Below, one piece after another: positions 28,820 through 39,275 of a stretch of 64,000 nucleotides of DNA (the first letter of the stretch is position 1; each line of letters starts with the position of its first letter). The translations under genes were made by a program, and so were the position numbers. The stretch is from assembly GCF_025144335.1 (NCBI RefSeq), contig NZ_CP083539.1, positions 1,675,501 through 1,739,500 of the forward strand, written 5' to 3'. Origin of the DNA: Jannaschia sp. W003. Lineage in GTDB: Bacteria; Pseudomonadota; Alphaproteobacteria; Rhodobacterales; Rhodobacteraceae. Under the pieces are notes generated by a model. That model did not search any database. It was given only the letters and a program-made list of their open reading frames with translations, and was not told the DNA's origin.

Positions 28820-29419
28820 ATGCTCACGCTCTACCATGCCCCCAACTCCCGCTCGACCTCGATCCTCGCGCTCATCGAGGCGCTGGGCGTCCGCGACCGC
28901 GTCGACGTGGTCGAGGTCTCGGTCGCCCGCGCGGACGGCTCCGGCGGTCCGGACCCGCGCAACCCCCACCCCGAGGGGAAGGTGCCGTTCCTGGTGAACG
29001 GCGCGGACAGCGTGCGCGAGCGCGGCGCGATCGTGGCCTATCTCACGGAGCTGTTCCCCGATGCCGGTCTCGGGCGGCCCGCGGGCCATCCGCAGCGGGG
29101 CCGGTTCCTCGGCTGGCTGTTCTACTATGCGGGCGTGATGGAGCCCGTGCTGGTCCACCGCTTCGCGGGGATCGACCATCCCGCGCTCGGGGCCACGTTC
29201 CGCGACTTCGACGCGATGGTGGACCGGCTGGTCGAGGCGCTGGCCGAGGGGCCGTTCCTCCTGGGCGAGGACTACTCGGCCGTCGACCTGCTGCTGTCGA
29301 GCCCGTTCACGGCGTTCCCGGACGCGGTGCCGGACCATGCGGCGGTGCGCGCCTGGGTCGCGCGCTGCGCGGACCATCCGGCCACGCGGGCCGTGCTGCA
29401 ACGGGAAGCGGCGGGGTAG
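28820..29419 (+). CDS. Glutathione S-transferase family protein
   Basis: A 199-residue cytosolic glutathione transferase. The N-terminal thioredoxin-like domain has LYHAPNSRSTSILALIEALG with a Ser-rich glutathione site, the cis-Pro region GKVPFLV and ERGAIVAYLTELFP. An all-helical C-terminal domain follows, with GEDYSAVDLLLSSPF carrying the conserved Asp. Candidate catalytic residues are Ser10 or Ser12 (beta/Nu-like types); Cys is absent there. The ATG at 28820 has CCGGAGG upstream. It is probably controlled by the adjacent WYL regulator; the substrate is not predictable. Confidence 0.92.
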   Translation: MLTLYHAPNSRSTSILALIEALGVRDRVDVVEVSVARADGSGGPDPRNPHPEGKVPFLVNGADSVRERGAIVAYLTELFPDAGLGRPAGHPQRGRFLGWLFYYAGVMEPVLVHRFAGIDHPALGATFRDFDAMVDRLVEALAEGPFLLGEDYSAVDLLLSSPFTAFPDAVPDHAAVRAWVARCADHPATRAVLQREAAG

Positions 29420-29446
29420 GGGCCGCGCGGTCGCAGCGATCGCGCG

Positions 29447-29474
29447 GAAGGCGGCGGAGCGATCCGCCGCCTTC
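29447..29474. terminator. Strong hairpin with GCGA loop between GST and rpoD
   Basis: A 12-bp perfect stem (29447-29458 with 29463-29474) is closed by a GNRA-type GCGA loop. It lies 27 bases after the GST stop and 11 bases beyond the rpoD stop on the opposite strand, so it probably serves both convergent transcripts. There is no T-tract. Confidence 0.6.
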
Positions 29475-29485
29475 GCAGCCTTGGC

Positions 29486-31468
<1,983 letters not shown>

Positions 31469-31487
31469 CGGCCGCTCCTCGCTCGGA

Positions 31488-31553
31488 GTGATTCTCGTTA
31501 CGGTTGTCCGCGACGTCTTATCGCGAATCACCCGGGGCCGCACCCCGAATCAC
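31488..31553 (-). promoter_or_regulatory. rpoD leader with three GTGATTC heptamers and a hairpin
   Basis: On the minus strand GTGATTC occurs at 31553-31547 and 31531-31525 (22 bases apart) and in inverse orientation at 31488-31494. The first two flank a CGGGG/CCCCG hairpin (31533-31547) that begins at the dnaG stop. The region probably contains the dnaG terminator and an rpoD promoter, but I cannot assign a factor. Confidence 0.35.
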
Positions 31554-33532
31554 TTCCGTTTCTGTTTCTCCCAGACCTTCGCGTCCAGAAGGCCCTGCAG
31601 GAATTCCGACATACCCGCGGCATCGTCGCCACCCGTCTCCTCGTCGCGCGGCGCCCGCGTCGCCTCGTCGCGGCGCCGCAGCGCCTGACCCAGCCGCCAG
31701 ACGATCGCCTCGTCGCCACCGTCCTCGAAGTCCTCGATCGCCTCCAGCGTCTCGCGCGCCACCCCGCGCCGGGCCTCGAGCCGGGCGAAGGCGTCGCGCA
31801 CGCAGGCCGCCGCGTCCGCGTCCCCTGCGCCGGGCCGGGCGGCCGGGGAGACACGCACATGGGCCAGAGCGAGCAGCGCTTCAAGGGCCGGCCCGCAGCC
31901 CGCCCGCTCGAGAGCCGCGCGCGCCTCGGCCGGATCGTCCACCGGGTCGACCGCCAGGAGGGCCTGGGCGATGCGACCGTGGCCCTCGCCGGCCCAGTGC
32001 CCGCGCTCCAACGCCTCGGCGAAGTCCTCGAGGAGCGCGGGGTGGAGCACGAGCCCCGCCAGCGCCACCTGCTCGAGCACCCGGTCGGGGTCGGCTGCGC
32101 CCTGCGCCAACGCCGAGCCGCGCGCCGCGACCGTGGCCAGCGCGGGCGGCTGCCACGCGCCGCCGCCGCGACCGCCGCCCGGCCGGCCGGAGCCGCGAGG
32201 GCGGAAGGGGCGGTCGCCCGCGAAGGCGCGGGGCGCCTCCTGCCGCATCTCGGGGCCGAACAGGTCGGCACGCTGGCGCGCGAAGGCCTCGCCGTAGTGG
32301 CGCCGCACGTTCGGGTCCTCGATGCGCCTCACGAGGGCGCGCAGCTCGGCATCGAAGGCCGCGCGCCGCTCGGGGCTGTCGAGCACCTTGCCTTCGGTGG
32401 CCCGCCGCCAGAGCAGCGCCGACATCGGCACCGCCCCCTCCAGCACGGCGCGCATGGCCTCCGGCCCGCCGGCGCGGATCAGGTCGTCGGGGTCCTGGCC
32501 CTCGGGCAGGATCGCGAAGCGCAGGGACTGGCCGGCGGCGATCATGGGCAGGGCGAGGTCGGCCAGCCGCAGCCCCGCGCGCTGGCCCGCCGCATCCCCG
32601 TCGAGCGCCACGACCGGCTCGGGCGACACGCGCCACAGGAGCCGGAGCTGCCGGTCGGTGACGGCCGTGCCGAGGGGCGCAACGGCGGCCTCGAAGCCGG
32701 CCTGCGCCAACGCGATCACGTCCATGTAGCCCTCGGCCACCACCACCGTCTGCCCCTTGCCGGCGGCGGAGCGGGCGCGGGCGAGGTTGTAGAGGTTGGC
32801 GCCCTTGTCGAAGAGCTCGGTCTCGGGGGAGTTCAGGTACTTGGCCTTGGCGTCGGGGTTCATGGCCCGCCCGCCGAAGCCGATGCAGCGCCCACGCCCG
32901 TCGCGGATCGGGAAGGTGATGCGGTTGATGAAGCGGTCGCGCGGATCGCCCTCGGAGGCGGGGGTGGCGAGGCCGGCGGCCTCGATGAGGTTGGGCGCGA
33001 CCCCGCGCTGCATCAGGTGGTCGCGCAGGGCCATGCGGCGGTTCGGGGCGAAGCCGATCTCGAAGCGGTCCAGCGTGTCGGGCGACAGGCTCCGCCCGCG
33101 CAGATAGTCCCGCGCCTCCGCGGCGGCCCCGGTCTTGAGCTGGGTGCGGAAGAAGCGCAGCGCCTCCTCGCACAGCTCGGCGAGCTGCGTGCGACGGTCG
33201 GCGGCCTGCGCCTCGCGCGGGTCGCGGCGGGGCATCTCCATGCCGGCCTCGCGGGCGAGCAGCTCCACCGCCTCCATGAAGCCCACGTTCTCCTGCTGCT
33301 GCACGAAGCCGAACAGGTTGCCCTTCGCGCCGCAGCCGAAGCAGTAGAAGAACCCCTTCTGGTCATCCACGTGGAAGCTCGGCGACTTCTCCTGATGGAA
33401 GGGGCAGGGCGCCCACCAGTCGCCCTTGGCCTGGTTGCTCTTGCGCAGATCCCAGGTCACGCGCCGGCCGACGACCTGGCTGAGGCTCAGCCGTGCGCGG
33501 ATCTCGTCGAGGAAACTGTCGGGCAGGCGCAT
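31550..33532 (-). CDS. dnaG: DNA primase
   Basis: Makes RNA primers for replication; 660 residues. The CHC2 zinc site uses Cys43, His46, Cys64 and Cys67 (APCPFHQEKSPSF and FYCFGCGAKGN). The RNA polymerase core follows with the conserved RITFPIRDGRGRCIGFGGR and the TOPRIM acidic motifs VVAEGYMDVIAL and VALDGDAAGQ. A C-terminal helicase-binding domain runs from about residue 460, after a Gly/Arg/Pro-rich linker. The ATG at 33532 starts MRLPDSFLDEIRARLSLSQ. It is upstream of rpoD in the same direction and downstream of the Tad-type genes. Confidence 0.97.
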   Translation of the reverse strand: MRLPDSFLDEIRARLSLSQVVGRRVTWDLRKSNQAKGDWWAPCPFHQEKSPSFHVDDQKGFFYCFGCGAKGNLFGFVQQQENVGFMEAVELLAREAGMEMPRRDPREAQAADRRTQLAELCEEALRFFRTQLKTGAAAEARDYLRGRSLSPDTLDRFEIGFAPNRRMALRDHLMQRGVAPNLIEAAGLATPASEGDPRDRFINRITFPIRDGRGRCIGFGGRAMNPDAKAKYLNSPETELFDKGANLYNLARARSAAGKGQTVVVAEGYMDVIALAQAGFEAAVAPLGTAVTDRQLRLLWRVSPEPVVALDGDAAGQRAGLRLADLALPMIAAGQSLRFAILPEGQDPDDLIRAGGPEAMRAVLEGAVPMSALLWRRATEGKVLDSPERRAAFDAELRALVRRIEDPNVRRHYGEAFARQRADLFGPEMRQEAPRAFAGDRPFRPRGSGRPGGGRGGGAWQPPALATVAARGSALAQGAADPDRVLEQVALAGLVLHPALLEDFAEALERGHWAGEGHGRIAQALLAVDPVDDPAEARAALERAGCGPALEALLALAHVRVSPAARPGAGDADAAACVRDAFARLEARRGVARETLEAIEDFEDGGDEAIVWRLGQALRRRDEATRAPRDEETGGDDAAGMSEFLQGLLDAKVWEKQKRK

Positions 33533-33618
33533 GTGGGGAATATCGGGTCGCCCCTGCCCGGAGTCCAGCGGGGCGGGGGCACGAACTGCGCGGCCGGCCG
33601 GATCGCCACGCGGTCCGG

Positions 33619-34230
33619 TCAGGTGGACGCTTCCTCCTCCTCGCCGCCGCTGCCGGTCCCGAGGGGCGGCACCCGCATGACGATGGGCATTCCCGAGCGT
33701 TGGCGCGAGACCACGAAGGATTCCATCTGGTAAGAGTCGAGCCCGATGAAGAAGGGCGGCGTGTAGGGCGAGAAGGTCTCGATCACCGTGACATGCTCGT
33801 TGCTGGCGAGGTTGGGCACGCGCAGGAGGTCGCGGTCGAGCTGCGCCTGGGACATCTGCCCGACGTCGCCGGTGCCGTAGGAGTCGATGATCCGGTACTC
33901 GTCAAGGCCCGCCGTGGTGTCCACGTAGCGGGTCAGGTGGGTCACGCGGATCTGCGCGTCCGCGCCGTCGCGGGTGATGTAGGCGAACACGTCGCGCATG
34001 CCGTCGATGTTGTTCGCGGTGACGGGGGCGTTCTGGCGCGAGAGGAGGTCCGAGAGGGTGTAGCCCGCCTTCGTGACCACGGTCTGCTTGTGGTACGCGT
34101 TGTAGAGCGTGAAGCTGACCAGGTAGAACAGCACCAGCACGGGCAGGATGATCACCGCCTCGACGGCGATCGAGCCGCGCTCGTCGCGCAGGGACCGGGC
34201 GAGGGCTCGGACGGGGCGGGGAAGACGCAT
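33619..34230 (-). CDS. TadE-family pseudopilin-like protein (second copy)
   Basis: A 203-residue membrane-anchored protein with a TadE-type N terminus: a short basic cytosolic segment, DERGSIAVEAVIILPVLVLF as the prepilin-like hydrophobic helix with a Glu at the typical position, then an extracytoplasmic domain. The acidic C terminus (SGGEEEEAST) is unusual. In Tad/Flp systems such minor pseudopilins help pilus assembly. No tadA, tadB, tadC, rcpA or flp gene is present nearby. It lies 4 bases after the next TadE-like gene in an operon with a vWA protein. Confidence 0.82.
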   Translation of the reverse strand: MRLPRPVRALARSLRDERGSIAVEAVIILPVLVLFYLVSFTLYNAYHKQTVVTKAGYTLSDLLSRQNAPVTANNIDGMRDVFAYITRDGADAQIRVTHLTRYVDTTAGLDEYRIIDSYGTGDVGQMSQAQLDRDLLRVPNLASNEHVTVIETFSPYTPPFFIGLDSYQMESFVVSRQRSGMPIVMRVPPLGTGSGGEEEEAST

Positions 34231-34234
34231 CGGC

Positions 34235-34846
34235 TCAGGGCTCCTGGACGAAGGCGGTGGCGGCGAGCAGCTGGACGTCGCCGTCGTTCGAGCGCAGCAG
34301 CGCCAGCCCGACGCCCGTGCCCGGGAACACGGGATCCACGGCGAAGCAGGCCCGGACCAGCATCAGCTGGTTGCGCGCGCCCTTGGTGATGAGGCTGTCG
34401 TTGCTGTAGGCCTGCACCGCGACGGTGCGGTCGACGCACGGCGCGTCGTCGGCGGGCAGGTCGTAGCCGGGCGGGTTGATGTCGGTGATCTCAATCACGA
34501 GGTTGCTGTCGCACTGGGGCAGGATCGGCGCCCGCTCGCAGATGCTCGTGCGCAGGTCGTCGTGGTCGTTGTCCGTCCCGGTGGCGAGGCGCACGTCGCG
34601 CATGACGATGTCGAGCGCGCGCTCGAGCATCAGCTGGCGCGTCAGCATCAGCGAAGACTCGAAGGCCGACAGGAACAGCGCCATGAAGATCGGGAACAGG
34701 ATCACGAACTCGACCGTGGCCTGTCCGTCCTCGCGCCGGTCGTCGGTCAGCCCGATCGCGCGGTCGAGGCGCGCCGCGCCGCGGCGGATGCCGCGGGCGA
34801 GCCTCCCGGCCAGCGGAGCGGCGCGCGCGGGGCCCGGCGCGCTCAC
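34235..34846 (-). CDS. TadE-family pseudopilin-like protein (first copy)
   Basis: A 203-residue protein with a cytosolic basic start, the TadE-like helix EDGQATVEFVILFPIFMALF and an extracytoplasmic domain containing three conserved-looking Cys (ICERAPILPQCDSN and DDAPCVDR) plus a later Cys (VRACFAVDP). The start is a GTG at 34846 that overlaps the stop of the vWA gene (GTGA), so the two are coupled. Its role is probably in Tad-type pilus or envelope assembly, by analogy. The motor and secretin genes are not in the window. Confidence 0.82.
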   Translation of the reverse strand: MSAPGPARAAPLAGRLARGIRRGAARLDRAIGLTDDRREDGQATVEFVILFPIFMALFLSAFESSLMLTRQLMLERALDIVMRDVRLATGTDNDHDDLRTSICERAPILPQCDSNLVIEITDINPPGYDLPADDAPCVDRTVAVQAYSNDSLITKGARNQLMLVRACFAVDPVFPGTGVGLALLRSNDGDVQLLAATAFVQEP

Positions 34847-36489
34847 AGGGTCAGCCTCAGCGAGTGGATCGAGGCCTGGATGCTGTGGAAGGCCTCGGCG
34901 ATGTTGAGGTCCTCGACGTTGTAGTAGAAGATCGGCGATCCCGCGCAGTCCAGCATCGCGTCCTTGCCTTCCTTCTCGGCCTTGTATGCGATCGTGTAGA
35001 CCACGATGCCCTCCTTGCGGGCGGCGGCGCAGATCGCGCTGAGGTTCGCGTCGGCCTTCGCGTTGTCGGCCAGCGAGGTGACGGTGAAGCGTCGCCAGTA
35101 GTCGTAGTCCTCCTGCTTCATGGTCTTGTCGTCGACCCGCCCGTCCCAAGGGGCGATCGCGCTCTGCAGGTAGCGGACCCCGAAGATCGAGTTCGCCTCG
35201 TGCCACGTCAGCTGGACCGCGTCGTCGCCGCCCACCGGGGTGGAGCGCAGGTCGTCGCGCTTCCAGTCGTAGTACTTGTCCATCTCCTCGAACCGGGCCG
35301 AGTAGCGCATGTCGGGGTGGTCCGTCATGATCGCGCCGGCGGTCCAGCTCTGCCGCTCGCCGTCGTAGTCGTCGAAGACGCTGTGATAGGCCCAGATCGG
35401 TGCGAGCGCGTTGCCGCGGCGGTCGTCGCGCAGGTCGTACTGATCGGTGTTCATCCCGTCGGTCATGATCACCACGACCTTCAGCGCGCCTGCGGTGCGA
35501 TAGTCCACCGGCCGGTCCACGAAGTCGACGGGCACGATGCCGTCCCCGACCATCGCGTTGAGCCGGGAGCGCGTCGAGGGATCGAGAAGCGCGGTGCCCC
35601 ACTTCATGCCCATGTCGATCGCGGTCCAGCCGCCCGCGTTCAGCGAGCCGATGTAGCTCTTGAGGGCGCTGGCGTTGTTGGACCAGGGCACGATCCGATT
35701 GGTGTCGTTGTGGGGGCAGTGCGGCCGCGCGATGCCGCCCGTCCGCTCCCAGGAGCTGTAGGTCATCACGTCGAAGTTCGCGAGGCGCTTCAACACGGTC
35801 CCGGCCGCGATGCCGGAGCTCTGGAAGTCGGCCGAGTCGAAGCGTGCGCAGTTCGACAGCGTGTGTTCGCTCGGGTCGAGGGCGAAGTAGTCCGCCATCG
35901 ACGAGCCGATGTTGACCTTGCCGTTGTAGGGCACGATCGACACCGAGGTCATGGTCTCGGAGCCGGTCAGCATCGAGTCCACGAAGTCCTTCGCGGCGGA
36001 GCGCAGGCGCGTGATCTTGCCGTCGTCGCCCATCGATCCCGACACGTCGAGCACGAGGCTCACCTCGAGGTTCCGGATGCGCTCCTCGGCGGCCGAGGAG
36101 GCGGGCGCGACGATGGAGTCGATGCCCACCATGTTCAGGAACAGCGAGCGCACCGGCGACGACGTGTGCGCCATGATCGCGCGGTGCTCCAGCGACTCGT
36201 CGATCTCGAGTTCCAGGTCGTAGCCGGCCAGGCCCGAGGCCCGGAAGTAGTCCTGGATCACCTCGCGGCGGTCGCGCTGCTGGTTCAGCGAGGCGGCGGC
36301 GAGCACGGCGCGGTCGAGCGTGTGCTGCAGGCGGGTCCGCTCGTTCTCGAAGCGCATGAAGTCCAGCGCGATGCCGCCGGCGAGCATCATCAGGATGAAC
36401 ACGCCGACGCCGAAGATGGTCAGAACGCCGCTCTCGTCGCGGCGGAACGCGTCGGCGGCGCGGAGGGGACGCTCGATCCAGCGGGGCAT
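34843..36489 (-). CDS. TadG-like protein with von Willebrand factor A domain
   Basis: A 548-residue protein with a single N-terminal TadG/TadE-type helix (GVLTIFGVGVFILMMLAGGI) and a large extracytoplasmic vWA domain starting near residue 140. The MIDAS motif is DVSGS (Asp148, Ser150, Ser152), and a later TDG (VVIMTDGMNTDQ) completes the metal site. A long insertion with Trp/Tyr/Asp-rich segments separates the MIDAS strands from the C-terminal GIVVYTIAYKAE strand. Such proteins mediate adhesion or pilus-subunit assembly. The ATG at 36489 opens MPRWIERPL. It is the first gene of the three-gene run and diverges from the dehydrogenase at 36704. Confidence 0.87.
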   Translation of the reverse strand: MPRWIERPLRAADAFRRDESGVLTIFGVGVFILMMLAGGIALDFMRFENERTRLQHTLDRAVLAAASLNQQRDRREVIQDYFRASGLAGYDLELEIDESLEHRAIMAHTSSPVRSLFLNMVGIDSIVAPASSAAEERIRNLEVSLVLDVSGSMGDDGKITRLRSAAKDFVDSMLTGSETMTSVSIVPYNGKVNIGSSMADYFALDPSEHTLSNCARFDSADFQSSGIAAGTVLKRLANFDVMTYSSWERTGGIARPHCPHNDTNRIVPWSNNASALKSYIGSLNAGGWTAIDMGMKWGTALLDPSTRSRLNAMVGDGIVPVDFVDRPVDYRTAGALKVVVIMTDGMNTDQYDLRDDRRGNALAPIWAYHSVFDDYDGERQSWTAGAIMTDHPDMRYSARFEEMDKYYDWKRDDLRSTPVGGDDAVQLTWHEANSIFGVRYLQSAIAPWDGRVDDKTMKQEDYDYWRRFTVTSLADNAKADANLSAICAAARKEGIVVYTIAYKAEKEGKDAMLDCAGSPIFYYNVEDLNIAEAFHSIQASIHSLRLTL

Positions 36490-36703
36490 GGGTCGCTCCT
36501 CGATTCGCTTGCCGTCCGGGATGGGCGGCGCGGGTCGGGAGGAGACATGCCACCGGAATCGGGCCGATTCCGGGCCGGGGCGGGGGCGCGCATGGGGCGG
36601 CGTCCCGCCCCGGTGGACAATCGGGCGGCAACGGGACTTTAAGGAACGGACCGCTAACAAAGCCGGGGCCGCGAAGGGCGCCGGCCGCTCCCGGGAGGAC
36701 ACC

Positions 36704-38122
36704 ATGGCCGCAGGCTTCAGCGCATCCGTCAACGCGATGTACGACAGGGCCGTGGCCCGCATGGACCTGGCCCCGGGGCTGGCCAAGAAGATCCGCGTCT
36801 GCAACGCCACCTACACGGTGCGCTTCGGCGTGCGCCTGCGCGGCGCGATCCACACCTTCACCGGATACCGCTCGGTCCACTCCGAGCACATGGAGCCCGT
36901 GAAGGGCGGCATCCGCTACTCGCTCGCCGTGAACCAGGACGAGGTGGAGGCGCTGGCCGCGCTGATGACCTACAAGTGCGCGCTTGTGGAGACGCCCTTC
37001 GGCGGCTCCAAGGGCGGCCTGTGCATCGACCCGCGCGAGTGGGACGAGCACGAGCTCGAGCAGATCACCCGCCGCTTCGCCTACGAGTTGATCAAGCGCG
37101 ACATGATCAACCCCGCCCAGAACGTGCCCGCCCCCGACATGGGCACCGGCGAGCGCGAGATGGCGTGGATCGTCGACCAGTACCAGCGCATGAACACTAC
37201 CGACATCAACGGCCGCGCCTGCGTCACCGGCAAGCCGCTCAACGCCGGCGGCATCAAGGGCCGGGTCGAGGCCACGGGCCGGGGCGTGCAGTACGCGCTG
37301 CGCGAGTTCTTCCGCCACAAGGACGACATCGCCGCGGCGAAGCTCTCGGGCACGCTCGACGGCAAGCGGGTGGTGGTGCAGGGCCTCGGCAACGTGGGCT
37401 TCCACGCCGCCAAGTTCCTCCACGAGGAGGACGGCTGCCGCATCACCGCGATCATCGAGCGCGATGGGGCGATCCACTCCGAGGACGGCCTCGATCCCGA
37501 GGCGGTGCAGGCGCACATCCGCGAGACGGGCGGCGTGAAGGACTTCCCCGGCGCCACCTACGAGGCGGACGGCGCCAAGCTTCTCGAAGCCGAGTGCGAT
37601 ATCCTCGTCCCCGCGGCCCTCGAGGGCGTGATCCACGAGGGCAACGCGGGGATGATCCGGGCGCCACTGATCATCGAGGCGGCGAACGGCCCCGTGACGT
37701 CCGATGCGGACCGCATCCTGCGCCAGAAGGGCACCGTCATCATCCCCGACATGTACGCCAACGCGGGCGGCGTGACGGTCTCCTACTTCGAGTGGGTCAA
37801 GAACCTCTCCCACATCCGCTTCGGCCGCATGCAGCGCCGCGCCGAGGAGGCGCGCCACCAGGTGCTGGTCGACGAGCTGGAGCGCCTGTCCAAGAACCGC
37901 GAGGTGGCCTGGACCCTCAGCGAGAACTTCAAGCGCGACTACCTGCGCGGCGCGGGCGAGCTGGAGCTGGTCCGCTCCGGCCTCGACGACACCATGCGCG
38001 AGGCCTATCAGTCCATGCGCGAGGTCTGGCAGGGCCGCGATGACGTCGAGGACCTGCGCACCGCGGCCTTCATCGTCTCGATCGGCCGCATCGCCGCGAG
38101 CTACCACGCCAAGGGCCTCTAG
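36704..38122 (+). CDS. Glu/Leu/Phe/Val dehydrogenase (glutamate dehydrogenase type)
   Basis: Oxidatively deaminates an amino acid, most likely glutamate, using NAD(P); 472 residues. The substrate domain has MEPVKGGIRYS, MTYKCALVETPFGGSKGG with the catalytic Lys (about 91 and 103) and NVPAPDMGTGEREMAW with the catalytic Asp. The nucleotide fold has VVVQGLGNVGFHAAKFL. DILVPAALEGVIH and the ANGPVTSDADRIL motif follow. The ATG at 36704 has GGGAGGA upstream. It is shorter than hexameric NADP enzymes of the E. coli type only in its ends. Coenzyme preference is not certain from sequence. Confidence 0.93.
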   Translation: MAAGFSASVNAMYDRAVARMDLAPGLAKKIRVCNATYTVRFGVRLRGAIHTFTGYRSVHSEHMEPVKGGIRYSLAVNQDEVEALAALMTYKCALVETPFGGSKGGLCIDPREWDEHELEQITRRFAYELIKRDMINPAQNVPAPDMGTGEREMAWIVDQYQRMNTTDINGRACVTGKPLNAGGIKGRVEATGRGVQYALREFFRHKDDIAAAKLSGTLDGKRVVVQGLGNVGFHAAKFLHEEDGCRITAIIERDGAIHSEDGLDPEAVQAHIRETGGVKDFPGATYEADGAKLLEAECDILVPAALEGVIHEGNAGMIRAPLIIEAANGPVTSDADRILRQKGTVIIPDMYANAGGVTVSYFEWVKNLSHIRFGRMQRRAEEARHQVLVDELERLSKNREVAWTLSENFKRDYLRGAGELELVRSGLDDTMREAYQSMREVWQGRDDVEDLRTAAFIVSIGRIAASYHAKGL

Positions 38123-38189
38123 GCGCACGCCGGGGCGCTCCCCCAGGCGCCCCCGCGGGAACGGATCGCGCCACCGGGGGTTGCGGGGC

Positions 38190-39275
38190 GTGGCCCTTCG
38201 CGATCTCCCCCGCCGCCTCGCGGCCCGCCTCGACATGGACGTAGCCGCGCTGCGCGACGCGCTGCGCATCGCCGTGCAGACCGGGGCCGCCGCGCTCGCC
38301 ATGTGGTTCGTGCTGGTGGCGTTGGGCCGCACCTCCGAAGCCTTCGTGGGCGTGCTCTCGGCGGTCCTGATCCTCCAGCCCTCGATCGGCGGCACGCTCA
38401 ACTCCATCCGCACGCGTTTCGCGGCCACCTTCGTCGGGCTCGCCGTGGGGATGCCCGCGCTGATCCTCCTGCCCACGGGCTGGAGCACCGGCGTCGCCCT
38501 CGCGGGCAGCCTCCTGATCCTCAACGGCATCTCCAAGCTGCGCCCCGACTGGGCCTATGGCGTGATCTGCGCCGTGGGCCTGTCGCTGGCCGACAACATG
38601 AACATCTGGGTCTCGGCCACGGACCGGCTGATCGCCATCGCGCTGGGCGCAGCCATAGGTATCGCGGCATCCCTCCTGATCTGGCCCGACACCGCCAAGG
38701 ACCGCTTCGAGCGCCACCTTGCCTCGGCGCTGCGCGCCTTCGCCCGTGCCCTGCCCGAGGTGGTGGGCAAGGCCAAGGTCGAGGGCGCCGAGGAGGGCGT
38801 GCCGGAGCGCCACCGCATCCTCGGCACGCTGCAGGACGCCCGTGACGCCCTCGGCGCGCTGGAGATGGCGGACCATGCCAGCCGCGAGGCGCGCGTCGAT
38901 GCGGTGACCGAGGCGTGGAACGCGCTGTGGCTGCTGGACCGCGCCACGGCCCGCACCCGCGACCTGACCGAGGCGGGGCTGGAAGGGCCGCTGGAGGATT
39001 TCCGCGACGCTGCCGGCCGGGTCTACGAGGCGCTGGGCCGGGGCCGCCGAGTGCCCGTGCGCGAGATGGAGCGGATGCGCGAAGCCGCGCAGGCGCTCCA
39101 CGACCACCTCCCGCGCCGCGCCGGCGACGAGCTGCTGGAGCACGCCGCCATGGTCGCCTTCGCGCTGGGCGACGTGATGCGCAACACCGAGGCGTTGATG
39201 GAGGGCGCGCAGCGCGAGACGTGGACCGACGCGCCGAGCTGGTCCGAGCGCGTCAGCCTGCGGCGCGCCGGCTAG
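38190..39275 (+). CDS. FUSC/aromatic-acid-exporter-like membrane protein
   Basis: A 361-residue protein with an N-terminal half of about six membrane helices (AALAMWFVLVALGR, FVGVLSAVLILQPSIGG, FAATFVGLAVGMPALILLPT, GVALAGSLLILNGIS, IAIALGAAIGIAASLLIWPD) and a helical cytosolic C-terminal half. It matches half-size FUSC or ArAE-type proteins that may move aromatic acids. The start is uncertain: the GTG at 38190 is used, with a TTG at 38181 and an ATG at 38235 as alternatives. Its last 23 bases overlap the convergent Kef antiporter gene. It lies 67 bases after the dehydrogenase. Confidence 0.8.
   Translation: MALRDLPRRLAARLDMDVAALRDALRIAVQTGAAALAMWFVLVALGRTSEAFVGVLSAVLILQPSIGGTLNSIRTRFAATFVGLAVGMPALILLPTGWSTGVALAGSLLILNGISKLRPDWAYGVICAVGLSLADNMNIWVSATDRLIAIALGAAIGIAASLLIWPDTAKDRFERHLASALRAFARALPEVVGKAKVEGAEEGVPERHRILGTLQDARDALGALEMADHASREARVDAVTEAWNALWLLDRATARTRDLTEAGLEGPLEDFRDAAGRVYEALGRGRRVPVREMERMREAAQALHDHLPRRAGDELLEHAAMVAFALGDVMRNTEALMEGAQRETWTDAPSWSERVSLRRAG

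Noticed and set aside
34847..38536. Long minus-strand frame upstream of the TadE gene, crossing the dehydrogenase
   Set aside because: Its real portion is only the TadE coding sequence from 34846. The rest is antisense to the dehydrogenase and out of frame with the vWA gene.
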